Positions 1 to 11,549 of a stretch of 64,000 nucleotides of DNA are shown one piece after another (within the stretch, counting starts at the first letter, position 1; each line of letters begins with the position of its first letter). The stretch covers positions 31,269,020 to 31,333,019 of the forward strand of contig NC_080546.1 in assembly GCF_028640845.1 (NCBI RefSeq). Reading direction: 5' to 3'. Made by a program: the position numbers and the translations under genes. Under the pieces are notes generated by a model that was not told where the DNA came from, did not search any database, and saw only the letters and a list, made by a program, of their open reading frames with translations. The DNA is from Ahaetulla prasina (Eukaryota; Chordata; Lepidosauria; Squamata; Colubridae).

Positions 1-784
1 ATTGTTTTTATCTGAATAGTACATCCAAGCAAAACATGCCGGACTGCAAACATTTCCGAAACTCCTCTAATTTTTCTCTTTCAGAACCAAGGACATTTTA
101 TAGAACTGCTATTTTTCACAAGACGTGCATTCCCAAACCTAGACAATTCAAAAAAAAGCTTCCTTATTCTTGTCACATCGTACAAGGCTTTCTGTCCAGG
201 AAGCTGTTCTGTTCAAATAGGTTTGAAGAGAAAGAACAGAAACCTTGGTCCCTTTCCATCTAAAATTCTCTAAAGCCAGGGCTAGTTTCTGGACTTTTCA
301 CAAGTAACCTACTTCCCCCAACCAAATCCTTTAGGAAGCATAATCTTCTCCAAGGGTAACATTTGAAATTATCTCCTTTATTCATGACTTTCTTTGGAGT
401 GCTATCTGGTGTCCCCAAAAGAAGATCCTGTTCTAATATATCACAGACTTCAATGGCAAAAGTATTTCTCTTCTTCAGCAGAGCCCAGTCTTCCTAATAT
501 TTCCTATTTTTACATACTTGTCAGGTAGCCATGATTGCTAAGACAACTCTCTCACAGAGATTACAAAAGTATAATGGATTGTTGTAGGCAATGCCACAAA
601 AAGAGCCAATTATTTTTAAAGGCCTGTTGGTTGAAAGGAAATTAAACGAGGACACACAGTATGCCTGAAGTTATTTGTTTGCATGGGCGCTGCCATTCCT
701 CCAGTCTTTTGAATAAGATTAGGCAAAACACATTCAATTAATCTGACACACTTTGTAACGACTGGATACAAATGGGGGGATAGA
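1..784. other. AT-rich DNA, nothing recognised
   Basis: Only short chance open frames are present. No splice-flanked conserved peptide, TIR, SINE box or simple repeat is visible. The frame at 36-263 (75 codons) has no recognisable domain and is treated as noise within the intron. Confidence 0.5.
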
Positions 785-1350
785 TAAGGTGACCGAGTAT
801 CTGAACAGGCAAAAGAGGACACGGACAATTGGAAAGGAGGACAAATGAGAAGGAGGACAGACTGTTGGACTTTGTTGGCATCCATGACAAAAATTACAAT
901 GAAAAACTCCAAAAATTGCAAAAAGTGGGGGGGAAAGTATATGTATGTATATTACATACATGTATATTACTATTGTATATTGCTATGTATATTACTATTA
1001 CCCCATGTATATTACTATTACCATTATCAGAAAGACTTGTTCTTCAGTTGAAGGAACGTGTTAGAACTGGTTAGGAGGCAAAGTATATAATTGATTGAGA
1101 TCTTGTCAATTTCAGACCATAGCACAAGCCCTTGGGAGGGTACTAATCAAACAATAGAAGCCATGGAGCTGAGCTTGTTTATATATAATTAACACTTATT
1201 AAGGAAGATCTGCAATTTGGACAAAAGCTGCTCAAAGAGATACCCAACAGGACAGATAGTATTTAACATTAAAGCTATGCTTGCCAGCCAGATGGAGCTC
1301 ATCAAGATAAAACAACATAACCTCCTTTTGTTGGACGTCTGGTGACCCTA
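785..1350. mobile_element. hAT-type non-autonomous DNA transposon
   Basis: The left end reads TAAGGTGACC and the right end GGTGACCCTA, forming imperfect inverted repeats. They are flanked by candidate 8-bp target duplications (gggataga at 777-784, gtgatagg at 1351-1358; 6/8 match). The interior carries repeated GGAGGAC/GAGGAC motifs, typical of a common vertebrate hAT MITE whose ends read GGGTCACC, and a low-complexity ATGTATATTACTATT tract at 937-1027. No transposase is encoded. Family assignment is from memory. Confidence 0.6.
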
Positions 1351-1986
1351 GTGATAGGGTAATCAGGAAACAATATCTGTAGAGCACTCAGCTCATACCT
1401 TACAGGTTTCATTTTCTTTTTTAAAAAAGTAATATTCTGATTTATATTCATATACTCTTAAAACAGGAATAAAAAATGGTATTGTAGTCATAAGCTCTTA
1501 AATGCTCTTCTATTTATTTAAAGCATTTATATTGCTTTCCATCTTACAACCAACTTCAGGAAATCAAAAGAGCGCCATAAAATACTTGTATCTTTTTACT
1601 ATTCATAATAGCCTAAGTGCTACTGATAACATCATTGTTGAGTACTCTTAGGGTATTCTGGTTTGGGTAATAAGAACCTGTGAGAAGATAAAATGTGACT
1701 ATATGTGCTTTATTATTGCCTACTCTGATTCCAGCATTTCTTCACTTTCTTTCATGGATTGAGGACAAATTTCTCAAAGTAGGAATCTTTACTATCCACC
1801 TAGGTCCCCCTATGATTAGAATCCTCATTCTCCTGGAGTTCTAATCTCTGTGAAGGTTTACAATGATTACAGAAGAAATTTGGCTACTCAATTTTAATCT
1901 CATTGTAGGGGCAGCAATGTGGACAGTAGTCATTTTTTTCCAATAGAGAATGCAAAATTAATAGTCATCATATGAATTAATATCTA

Positions 1987-2294
1987 CCGTGTTTTCCCAA
2001 AAATAAGACCGTCTTATATTTTTTGAACCCTGAAATAAGCGCTTGGCCTTATTTTTGGGGAGATCTTATTATTTTGGGGCGCTTGGAGCAACACAGGGCT
2101 CCTCTTGCCTTCTTACCTGATTTCCAGTTCTGTCTCCCTAACCCTAACCAGAGGAAATGGTGGGGACTGGCTGCGCATGTGGTTAAATATTTTTGGGGAG
2201 GGTTTATTTTCAGGTGGGCCTTATTTTAACACATGCACTCAAAAGTCCAATTGGGCTTATTATCAGGGGATGTCTTATTTTCAGGGAAACAGGG
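1987..2294. mobile_element. TA-flanked MITE, CCGTGTTTCCC family, copy 1
   Basis: The ends are CCGTGTTTTCCC and GGGAAACAGGG, bounded by TA on both sides (1985-1986, 2295-2296). The interior has several AATAAG/CTTATTTT motifs in opposite orientation. It also has a telomere-like double repeat (CCCTAACCCTAACC) at about 2137-2150. A second copy in the opposite orientation lies at 35095-35333. It is non-coding and would be mobilised in trans by a TA-targeting transposase. Confidence 0.75.
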
Positions 2295-3104
2295 TAGCTA
2301 ACAATGTATCCACTCATATCTTCATTATTTTATGTTCATAATAATTTTTTATCAAAGTTATCCTTTGGCTTCTTTTTAATTACTACTTTAATTATAGCTT
2401 TCAACTGTAATTCAACATCTTCATATTCCCATTCTAAAGGAAGGAATTCTAATTCAAAAACACTAACGTAATTTTCAATTCCAGAAATATCTGTGCAAAA
2501 AATGATTCTAAAAATAAGACTTGCATAAATGAAAACCTCTGTAATTACTCCCTTCAGCATATTAAAACACACACACACATACATGCAAATTCTGTGGTTT
2601 TGCCTATGGCATATAGTATCATAATTGGGAAAAAATTGTCAACTTTTGACTGGTTGCTAAACTCTTTACTAGTTGCTAAAACTATAGCTCATTTTAATTT
2701 AATCTTTAAAAGAAGATGAAATTCTTAATAAACTTGTGGATGTTACAACTACCACTTAATATATTTTAATATCTTATATGAATATTTCTTGTTTAGGTAA
2801 GCAGGAAAATAAAAATGGAGAACTGTTGTAGGCAACAGCAAAATATGAAAAATGAGGAATGCTTGGAGTTGTCTTGGCAGGGGAAAAAATCCATATCTCA
2901 GCTGTGCATCTAGGGGCTGTGTGGTTACTATAGGAGCATTCTGGGACTTACCTACATATTAATGACTTATTAATGATACACAACACTGTATCAAGAATAG
3001 AGGAATGAAAAAGGAAGAAGATGGGAGGAAAGGAAAACTTATGTAAGGAAAAATATCCTACTATTCACATTTTTCTCATAAGAAGGTGACAATCTTAAAA
3101 AATA

Positions 3105-3240
3105 CAGGTAGTACTCAAGTTATGATTACAATTGAGCCCAAAAATTTCTGTTGCTAAATGAAATATTTGTTAAGTGAGTTTGTCCCATTTTATGACTTTT
3201 TTTTGCCACAGTTGTTAAGTGAATTGTTGCATTTGTTAAG
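3105..3240 (+). mobile_element. TA-MITE (CAGGTAGTCC family), truncated copy
   Basis: Starts CAGGTAGTACTCAAGTTATG right after a TA. It continues with the family's inner motif (gagcccaaaaatttctgttg) but loses similarity after about 3240, so only one end is kept. Full copies are near 390 bp. Confidence 0.7.
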
Positions 3241-3458
3241 TTTAAATTACTGAAATATCCTGTACTTCTCTTGACATACAGTAAAAAAAAAAGGATCCCG
3301 CTATAGTTATTGGTCGTCAAATGCTTTCGCATTTTTTACATCATCCTCGGACTGATTCTGTAAGAATGCCAAAGGTACATAGAAGGCAGCAACCTTTGGA
3401 AATCACATCTAAGTACATTCTACAATATCTTTGGAGAAATGAAAATTAGTAATCATTA

Positions 3459-3817
3459 AAGGTAAAGGTAAAGGTAAAGGTTCCCCTTGCACATATGTGC
3501 TAATCGTTCCCGCAGGGGGCGGTACTCATCACTGTTTCAAAGCCAAAGAGCCAGCGCTGTCCGAAGATGTCTGTGTGGTCATGTGGTTGGCATGACTAAA
3601 TGGCAAAGCTGCATGGAACGGTGTTACCTTCCCACCAAAGGTGGTCCCTATTTTTCTACTTGCATTTTTTACATGCTTTCGAACTGCTAGGTTGGCAGAA
3701 GCTGGGACAAGTAACGGGAGCTCATCCAATTATGTGGCACTAGGGATTTGAACCGCTGAACTGACAACCTTTCAATCGACAAGCTCAGCATCTTAGCCAC
3801 TGAGCCACCGCATCCCT
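3459..3817 (-). mobile_element. tRNA-derived SINE with a BovB-like 3' end and (AAAGGT)n tail
   Basis: Read on the minus strand, it begins with a tRNA-like head (A box GTGGCTCAGTGGCTAAG; B box near GTTCAAATCC). Its body contains GGTGGGAAGGTAACACCG. The 3' part resembles the BovB LINE 3' end and finishes in a TTTACC repeat. The flanks tagtaatcatta (3447-3458) and tagtgatcatta (3818-3829) match 11/12, a clear target-site duplication, so the insertion is complete and its limits are exact. BovB machinery would supply retrotransposition (family knowledge). Confidence 0.88.
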
Positions 3818-3829
3818 TAGTGATCATTA

Positions 3830-5126
3830 TGTACTTAGTATTTATTAGAAGTTTCCATTATAGTAAATTTATGATATATACTTCAGAGCAAAAGAAACAA
3901 TCAAGAAAGTAAATGGAATGAGGTAGGAAAAGTACAATTAGACAAGCAGGCTCACTTGCTATGTTTTCCATGGTTTAATAATAACTAGCTGAGATGTGAA
4001 TAAGTGGCTGGCTTTAGGTGACCCAAAATATAATCTTGATAATCTTGTCAATCAATGCTTTTTATGAAGTAACCTTTCCAAAACTAACTTTGCAGGAAAC
4101 AGTATTCTTTGCCTGTAGGTGACAATTAATAGTAACTGTGTTTTTAAATTCATATTATTTTTTTCAGGAAGGTAATAGAAAAGCAGTTTGGCCTTGTGTT
4201 CTTATGGGATCTTCCCCTCCTTCCCAAATTCCTAGATTAGACTATATCTCTAGTCTAATGGTCTCCATTCATTAGGAAGGATCCAACTCTTCAGCTTAAC
4301 TTTTCATGATTACGCCAGACAAAATGTATCTTCCAATAAAGTTGTGGCTATTGAGAACAGCATGGGAATATATATTTTTCTCCCCTCCCCACATATTATA
4401 GACAGGTTCACAAAATTCTGACTCTGTGTTGATGGAAGAGGATAAGGATTTTTAAAAATATTTAAAATAAAATAAATATTTTATTACAGATAATTGAGGA
4501 AAGAAAATCATTATAGCTAGAATGGAAATGTCACAGAATGATGTTGCATCTCTAGCCCTTTGTTTATTGGATGTAGAATTCTCAGTCCTGGGCTGCAAAA
4601 ATCCAGATAATGACTGGATGGAAGGAAAGAGACATACCACCTCCTTTGTTGTCATTTAACAGTCACCCAAATTTTTACAATTAAGATTGTAATCCTACTT
4701 TATGAGAGGGAAAAGATAATGTTTCACAAAATAAAATTAAGTTTCAGTTAACTTACAAGAGCCTGAAATATGCCTTCGAGTGGAACAATTCGGAAATGTG
4801 AAGGCAAGGCAGTTAAGTCAAGGCTCAAGAGTTCTGGGAATTCTGGGAATTGAAATCCACAAGTCTTAAAGTTGCCAAGGTTGGAGACCCCTGCCCTAAA
4901 CTATCTTGATGGCAGGGGATGAATTCAAGTAAGGCTCAGTAACATACTCCTTACTCAGTCATCTGGCTTTTTTAAAAAAAGATTTTTTTTAAGGTAAAGC
5001 ATGAAATGTATACATATCCTTTATATATTAAATGGCTACTCATTTAGAACCTTAAATATCTCCCCAAAAAGATGTTAAAGTGGGAGGAAAGCATCAGGAC
5101 ACTCATTTCATATATACAAATGAGGC
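3830..5126. other. Non-coding stretch with one MITE fragment
   Basis: AT-rich with no conserved frame. The only recognisable item is a hAT-MITE fragment at 4831-4893. Confidence 0.5.
4831..4893. mobile_element. hAT MITE fragment (GGAGACCCCTG end)
   Basis: Shares the right half (cacaagtcttaaagttgcc, then aaggttggagacccctg) of the small palindromic hAT family seen whole at 11550-11672. The left half is missing. Similar half-elements lie at 27931-27977 and 54800-54840. Confidence 0.65.
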
Positions 5127-5717
5127 TGTTGGAAGAAATATCCATCTGGGTTCAGTTCCAAGTAGGGACAAAGACACTGGAAACATGGAGACTGCTTGGA
5201 AAGATGGTTTAATGGTGGCCAGGATCACATGGCTTGAGTTCCTGAACAGAAAAGGGGCTGAGATCCTGTGTGCTCCCTGGCTTTATGCTTTTTCTGAGCT
5301 TTGAACTTTCTGGGGCACAGGAAGAGTATCCTGATTGGTTGTCAAACTCCCAGGTGGTCTAGGGGTCTTAGTTAACATTGTAGGTTGTCCCTCAAGCTTG
5401 CCTGAGCCTTGCCATGTGGTGAGTTTCTGTTGCTAGATGGGTTCTATTATGTTGCAGATGATGGCCCATTGACAAAGGTGGGGAGAATGAGTTTCTACCT
5501 CTGACCCATTGACAAAGGTGGGGGGAAATGAGTGAGCTTGGTTGATGCTTTAATGGCCCATTGACAAAGGTGGGGGGTGGCAGGAAGTTGCAGGGAGCTG
5601 CTTTGTCTTTAAAACATGTTTCTCCATTTCTCATCCAGGGAAATATATTCTGTCTTTTTAAATATTTTCTAAAATATTTCATTCTTCTAGGAGGGGGGTG
5701 GGTGCTAACTTCCTACA
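5127..5717 (-). mobile_element. Solo LTR, candidate
   Basis: 591 bp starting TGTTGGAAG and ending CTTCCTACA, a near-perfect 9-bp terminal inversion of the TG...CA type. Flanks gaggc and gagca are a weak 5-bp duplication. On the minus strand there is a TATA-like CATAAAG near 5287 and an ATTAAA poly(A)-like signal near 5208, in the order expected for U3-R-U5. The minus-strand U3 carries three copies of a roughly 20-bp unit, seen on the plus strand as CCCATTGACAAAGGTGGGG at about 5466, 5507 and 5554. No internal retroviral genes are adjacent, so this would be a recombinant solo LTR. Confidence 0.65.
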
Positions 5718-6605
5718 GAGCAAAAGGTCAAGACAGCTTGTTTTCAACTTTCAGATAAGGAAATGGATCAAATTTTCTTCAACCAAGTTTGATTAAATAA
5801 ACTTAATTTTTCACTATTGGGCCATTTCCTGTCTCATGTCTTAAGTTACAAAGAATACCAATGATTTCTTTGGACCAGAGAATGCAACAGGAATGCTAAG
5901 CAAAGACTGGGTGAATAAGAGGCAACATAATCTTTAAAATTAAGACCTCTGGCTAAAATTTCAAAACATTCAGGCATCTTCTTTCATATAAGAAATCGTA
6001 TGTCAAGAAGTACAGACTTCTTTCAACAGTAATGCAGACACAATGTAGACAAACTTTCATTCATATCAGGTATTAGAATAAAAATAAGACCTATTTAAAT
6101 CAGATTTCTAGCATGTCTCCTTTTTGACATCAGACCTCTTCCTCAAAGAGTTCCATTGAGAAGTAAAGTTCATAGCTTCTAAATGGTGAGTCATGTTTGA
6201 AGCTTGCATTTTTTGTTGCCTAAATATTCCAACCTTCTAAATTTTGGCCAGTGGCACTTCAGTATACGCAAGAAATGACTCAGAAATGCAAAGTGGATTC
6301 CAAAAACAGCGTACAAAGGACACTGAGATGACTAAAGAAAAATGATTTCACTTTTCTTTGTGAGTTTGGTATAGTAAATAATCTACATTTAGGTATAAAA
6401 TGAATACAGTATAATGCCATTATATTATTATAAATGCCTGCTGAAACTACCAGAATTTCAGCCTAAGCACCATTCCTAAGGAATAGCTTCTATAAAATGC
6501 TAGTAAATTTCTTAGGGATTACACAGTAGGAGACAAACTGGCACCTCCAGATGTTTTAAATGATAATTTCTTTAAATACCAGACATTACGTATAATAATC
6601 AGATT

Positions 6606-7639
6606 ATGGGAGCTGTAAAACATCTGGTGAGCACCAAGTGTGTAGCTCTGGAACTACATTTTCCATCATCTTTTGGAAATGTCTTTACAAACACAGAGGA
6701 GATTCTAATACAGGAGGAGGCAATTCCCACGGAGCCATGGATTACAAAAAAAAAAAAACAACGAAAGCGACGGAAGAGAGGTAAACGAGCTGGGATCTTA
6801 AACAGATTAAGAAGTCGCATTAAAACTCCTCTGCCTTCAATTTTCCTAACAAATATACGCTCACTTGCAAATAAGATGGATGAAATACTCCTCTTAAACA
6901 AATACTATTCTGATTTTGCAATTCAGCAATCCTATGCTTCTCTGAAACCTGGTTAAATGAATCAATTGAAAATAGCAGCCTGAACATTCCAGGGTTTCAG
7001 ATTGAACAATCAGACAGGATTCCAGAAACATCTGGTAAAAAGAAAGGAGGAAGCTTATGCCTATGTATTAGCAGAAACTGGTGTCAAGATTTTAAAATAA
7101 TTTACAAATTCTGTGACAATAATTTAGAGACTCTAATTATCAACTGCAAACCTTACTATTTGCCTCGTGAATTTTCCTCATGTCTTCTAATTGCTGTTTA
7201 TGTCCCACCACAAGCCTGTGTAAACAAGGCATTACGAACACTAGCTGACCAAATCATGGAGGCTGAAGCCAAACACCCTGATTCACTGGCCATTGTTTTG
7301 GGAGATCTAAACAAGGCAAACTTAAGAAAAGAGCTACCAAAATACTTTCAGCATGTCAATTGTCCCACCAGAGGCAAGAATACTCTAGACCATTGCTACA
7401 CAACACTAAAAGATGCTTGTCGGTCTTTATCACGTGCAGCTGTAGGACACTCTGATCATTGCATGATTCACCTTGTACCTGCTTACAGGCAAAGACTTAA
7501 AGCCACAAAACCAATAATTAAATCAGTGAAGACCTGGACGGAGGAATCAAAATTAAAGCTACAGGCATGTTTTGACTGCACTGATTGGAATATTTTTAAG
7601 ATACCTCTGCAGACCTGGATGAACTCACAGATACTGTAA
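6606..7639 (+). pseudogene. L3 LINE endonuclease region, one internal frameshift
   Basis: Reads a basic N-terminus (KKKKQRKRRKRGKR) followed by NIRSLANKMDEILLL, the usual start of the endonuclease domain. A frameshift near 6920-6940 moves the reading to another frame. That frame is open from before 6944 (ETWLNESIENS) to 7639 and carries AVYVPPQA, VLGDLNKAN and the SDH catalytic triplet in GHSDHCMIHL. A second frameshift near 7608 separates it from the RT frame. The domain nicks target DNA to prime reverse transcription. As it stands it cannot be made as one protein with the RT. Confidence 0.8.
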
Positions 7640-7686
7640 CATCATATGTCAGCTTCTGTGAAGACCTATGTGTACCTACAAGGAAC

Positions 7687-9441
7687 TTGCGAATATACAG
7701 TAACAACAAACCTTGGTTCACACCTAAACTTAAGCAGCTACGACATTCCAAAGAGGAAGCCTACAGAAAAGGTGATAAAATGCTGTACAATCAGGCCAGA
7801 AGTGCACTAACAAGGGAGATCAGAGCAGCAAAAAGAAGCGACTCTGAAAAGCTAAAGAATCAGTTTTCAGCAAATGAACCAGCAAACATGTGGAAAACTT
7901 TTAAAAATATCACCGGCTATGGCAAACCTCCCTCTCAGGCTGAAGGTAATCAACATCTGGCAGATGACCTGAATGAGTTCTCCACAACCCCCATCTCAGA
8001 CACACCAACAACAGCCAAGCCTCCTACAACTGACCCCATTTCATTGGGTTCACAACCCCTAGTGATCACAGAAAAAGAAGTGCAGGACCTATTTCACAGA
8101 CAAAAGCCAGGAAAAGCTCCAGGCCCAGACAAGATAACTCCTTCTTGCTTAAAAGTCTGTGCTGACCAATTGGCCCCCATCTTCACCCATATTTTCAATA
8201 AATCACTAGAGATGTGTTATGTTCCTTCTTGCTTCAAACGCTCTACCATCATCCCAGTGCCGAAGAAGCCCACCATCAAGGAACTGAATGACTACAGACC
8301 AGTTGCTCTAACATCTGTAGTCATGAAAACCTTTGAAAGGCTAGTGCTTTCCTACTTGAAAACCATCACGGATCCGCTGTTAGACCCCTTGCAATTTGCA
8401 TACCGAGCAAATAGATCAACAGATGATGCTGTTAATATGGCTCTGCACTACATCCTACAACATCTTGAGTCTCCAAAGACCTATGCAAGGGTCCTTTTTG
8501 TAGACTTTAGTTCAGCATTCAATACCATCATTCCAGACATTCTTCTAACTAAGCTAAACCAGCTACAGGTACCGGAACAGACTTGTAAGTGGATCACAAG
8601 CTTCCTAACAAACAGGAAGCAGCAGGTGAAGCTAAGCAAGATCACATCAAATACCTGTACAATTAGCACAGGGGCCCCCCAAGGCTGTGTGCTCTCCCCA
8701 CTTCTATTCTCTCTGTATACCAATGACTGCATCTCCAATGATCCATCTGTTAAGCTACTGAAGTTCGCAGATGACACAACAGTGATTGGTCTCATTCGAG
8801 ACAATGACGAATCCGCATATAGACGAGAGGTCGAACGACTAGCCTTGTGGTGCAACCAAAACAATCTGGAACTGAACACACTCAAAACCGTAGAAATGGT
8901 GGTAGACTTTAGGAGAAACCCTTCCCTACTTCCACCTCTCACAATACTAGACAACACAGTATCAACAGTAGAAACCTTTAAATTTCTAGGTTCTATCATA
9001 TTGCAAGATCTAAAATGGACAGCTAACATCAAAAACATCATTAAAAAAGGACAACAAAGAATGTTCTTTCTGCGCCAACTCAGTAAGCTCGAACTGCCCA
9101 AGGAGCTGCTGATTCAGTTCTACAGAGGAATTATTGAGTCTGTCATCTGCACCTCTATAACTGTCTGGTTTGGTTCTGCATCCCAACAAAACAGATACAG
9201 ACTTCAGAGGATAATTAGAACTGCAGAAAAAATAATTACTACCAATCTGCCTTCCATTGAGGACCTGTACACTGCACGAATCAAGAAGAGGGTCGTGAAA
9301 ATCTTTACAGACCCCTCGCATCCTGGACATAAACTGTTTCAACTCCTACCCTCAAAACGACACCATAGAGCACTGCACACCAGAACAACTAGACACAAGA
9401 ACAGTTTTTCCCCGAAGGCCATCACTCTGCTAAACAAATAA
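7687..9441 (+). CDS. L3 LINE reverse transcriptase, open frame of 584 codons
   Basis: Uninterrupted RT domain and C-terminal region. Seen in order: KPGKAPGPDKI (about residue 140), NDYRPVALTSVVMKTFERL, LFVDFSSAFNTIIP (about 270), TGAPQGCVLSPLLF (about 328), the catalytic FADD (about 360) and FLGSIILQDLKW, ending SFSPKAITLLNK before TAA. The frame is open slightly upstream, and the listed start is not an ATG, so the true N-terminus is the frameshifted endonuclease. The segment LNEFSTTP looks shortened where relatives usually have LNxFYxRF, suggesting a small in-frame deletion (inference from family memory). An intact catalytic core implies a fairly young insertion. Confidence 0.88.
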   Translation: MRIYSNNKPWFTPKLKQLRHSKEEAYRKGDKMLYNQARSALTREIRAAKRSDSEKLKNQFSANEPANMWKTFKNITGYGKPPSQAEGNQHLADDLNEFSTTPISDTPTTAKPPTTDPISLGSQPLVITEKEVQDLFHRQKPGKAPGPDKITPSCLKVCADQLAPIFTHIFNKSLEMCYVPSCFKRSTIIPVPKKPTIKELNDYRPVALTSVVMKTFERLVLSYLKTITDPLLDPLQFAYRANRSTDDAVNMALHYILQHLESPKTYARVLFVDFSSAFNTIIPDILLTKLNQLQVPEQTCKWITSFLTNRKQQVKLSKITSNTCTISTGAPQGCVLSPLLFSLYTNDCISNDPSVKLLKFADDTTVIGLIRDNDESAYRREVERLALWCNQNNLELNTLKTVEMVVDFRRNPSLLPPLTILDNTVSTVETFKFLGSIILQDLKWTANIKNIIKKGQQRMFFLRQLSKLELPKELLIQFYRGIIESVICTSITVWFGSASQQNRYRLQRIIRTAEKIITTNLPSIEDLYTARIKKRVVKIFTDPSHPGHKLFQLLPSKRHHRALHTRTTRHKNSFSPKAITLLNK

Positions 9442-10639
9442 TAACATCAACACTGTCAAACTATTTACTGAATCTGCACTACTATTAATCTTCTCATAGT
9501 TCCCATCACCAATCTCTTTCCACTTATGACTGTATGACTGTAACTTGTTGCTGGCAATCCTTATGATTTATATTGATATATTGACCATCATTTGTGTTGT
9601 AAATGTTGTACCTTGATGAACATATCTTTTCTTTTATGTACACTGAGAGCATATGCACCAAGACAAATTCCTTGTGTGTCCAATCACACTTGGCCAATAA
9701 AAAAAAAATATTATTCTAAAAATGCCAAGCACATCATTTCTTTAAAGTTTATTTAAAACTAAATTTAAAAGCTATTAAATTTATTAATCTTAGACGAATC
9801 TACTGAATAATAAAAATAAAAGGAATAGATTCTTACATAGGATATACACTGGATCTGCATACTTCCCCTCACTCCACTTCTAAATAGCCCGGAGGAAAAC
9901 CTAAATAGAATTAAGTTTCATTTTCACAAAACTTGTTAGCACCCATTGACAGGTTCTACAGCCCCAAGTACAGAAGAACTGAAGATGGTTAACCTTTTAT
10001 CCCACATAAAAGGGACTCATTTTCTTTTACCTGGACATGTTAATTGAGCTAAATTCCTGCCTGAAGCTTCTCCTAATTATTATTGATTTTTTTAAGGTTA
10101 CCAGGGTCAGAACAAAATTGCAGACATACTTTTTAAAAATTATTTTGACTTGCTGTTCTTAAGAATTAAGAAATTCTCTGCTTAATCAAAATCCTCTTAT
10201 TTAGCCTTCAGCTAACTCATGGAGAAGGAAAAAAGCCTAAAATCCGAAGGAAAAAAATGATAATTATTACTAACAACTAAGGCTACACAGTGCTTCAGAT
10301 TTTAAACATGTGGAAACAATTTAAGCATCTGTCTCAACTCCCTGTATTTTTTCTAGGGATTGCTTGACTGTCATTTAACACAATCTTGGGGAAAGATGCA
10401 TTTGGTCTTAAAGAACTGCAGACAGGTTCTACATAACTCAAGATGCCTACTTACAATATAGCCATATTGTGTTGTAGTTTTTCTTCTGATCAAATCTCAC
10501 GTCACAATAACAGGCTTCTCTTCATGACTCTGTGTTTTTTGCCTATTTCTCCCCCATATGGCTGGTCTGAAACTAGTGGGTTACCAGAAATTATTACCGT
10601 TAGTTTCACTAACCCTTCTAAGTTCCACCCCCCTGCTAA

Positions 10640-10845
10640 TCTTGACTGGTCTTTAAATCTTAGACTGTCTACTGTAGACCTCACCCCATTCCTAAGAGAT
10701 CTGTAAGGGGCGTGCATAAATGCACCAGCGTGCCTACTGTCCCTGTCCTAATGTTTTCTTTTATTCATATCCTTTACATGTATTTATAATTATATTTACA
10801 CTTGTACTTGTCATAAAATACATGCTTGACAAATAAAATAAAGAA
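10640..10845 (+). mobile_element. LINE 3' end, CR1/jockey-like family B, truncated
   Basis: Encodes the last residues LSTVDLTPFLRDL, then GGGGCGTGCATAAATGCACC and an AATAAAATAAAGAAAG tail. The same end occurs at 27455-27660, where a longer C-terminus survives. Sequence to the left of 10640 is not alignable by eye to the other copy. Confidence 0.65.
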
Positions 10846-11549
10846 AGAAAGAAAAATAAATATATATTCTTAAAATCTGTTTCGGAGGATTTGAGGCCCT
10901 TCAGGGCAGATTTTCAAAGTATGTTGAGGCAGTTTCAGGAGGTAAAGGAAGATGCCTGGTTCTGATGACCACAGATATTTCTCTTGGATTTCACTCTTTA
11001 TAGTGATTTTGTCCTGTTCTTCATTTAGAGATTATAGCGTAAGATTTTTAGCTAATGTTCATTTACACAAGTTGTGCCACAGTTTAAGCACTGATTTTGT
11101 AGATAGTTTTAAAAGAAACTTAGTACAGTATTTATGAAATGACCACAGAAAACAACTGAATCTACCAAAATGGTAAAAGTGATAGGATTTCTTTTAATGG
11201 TCATTACATTAAAACCAGTAAGGGCTCTTCTGTAATTTTTCCCCATCAATTTGCAACCTAGGAAGGAGGGGAGAGAAACAAATTTACTATCTGAATATAT
11301 GGGAAATATTCTTCGGAAGGAAAATGTTGCAGTCAGTTATCCAGTTAATAAAAAGGAATGCTCCAAAATACCATGCTATAATACAGTACTTGAAATCATT
11401 TAGCTTAGAAAACATTTGTATGGGCAAATATATCATACTTCCTTATGAAAAATAACAGATGAGAAATCTTATTGGGGAAAAAAATCAAGGAAAACGTGGA
11501 AAGGAAATGGATCACCCTAATGAATTCAGCCAAATTTCATTGCTTAGGA

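Larger units (their letters stand above)
6606..9711 (+). mobile_element. CR1-L3 (Snake1-like) LINE, nearly full ORF2 plus 3' UTR
   Basis: A 3.1-kb non-LTR retrotransposon encoding an apurinic-type endonuclease and a reverse transcriptase, then a 3' UTR (9442-9700) ending CACTTGGCCAATAAAAAA. The same 3' UTR recurs at 13036, 20446, 36481 (minus) and 60050 (minus). The 5' boundary is uncertain, because no promoter or ORF1 could be recognised before 6606. This copy ends in an A-run and ATTATTCTAAAA rather than a long ATTCT array. I match it to the snake L3/CR1 lineage from memory of its RT and of its known AATAG tails. Confidence 0.85.

Noticed and set aside
2137..2150. Telomeric repeat or chromosome end
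   Set aside because: Only two CCCTAA units, found at the same place in both copies of a MITE.
3459..3817. Functional tRNA gene (minus-strand A and B boxes)
   Set aside because: Boxes belong to a SINE head. There is no cloverleaf, and the unit has an 11/12 TSD and a LINE-type 3' tail.
8481..9342. Minus-strand frames of 206 and 110 codons
   Set aside because: Shadows of the L3 reverse transcriptase; the same shadows recur opposite the other L3 copies at 20.6 and 60.5 kb.
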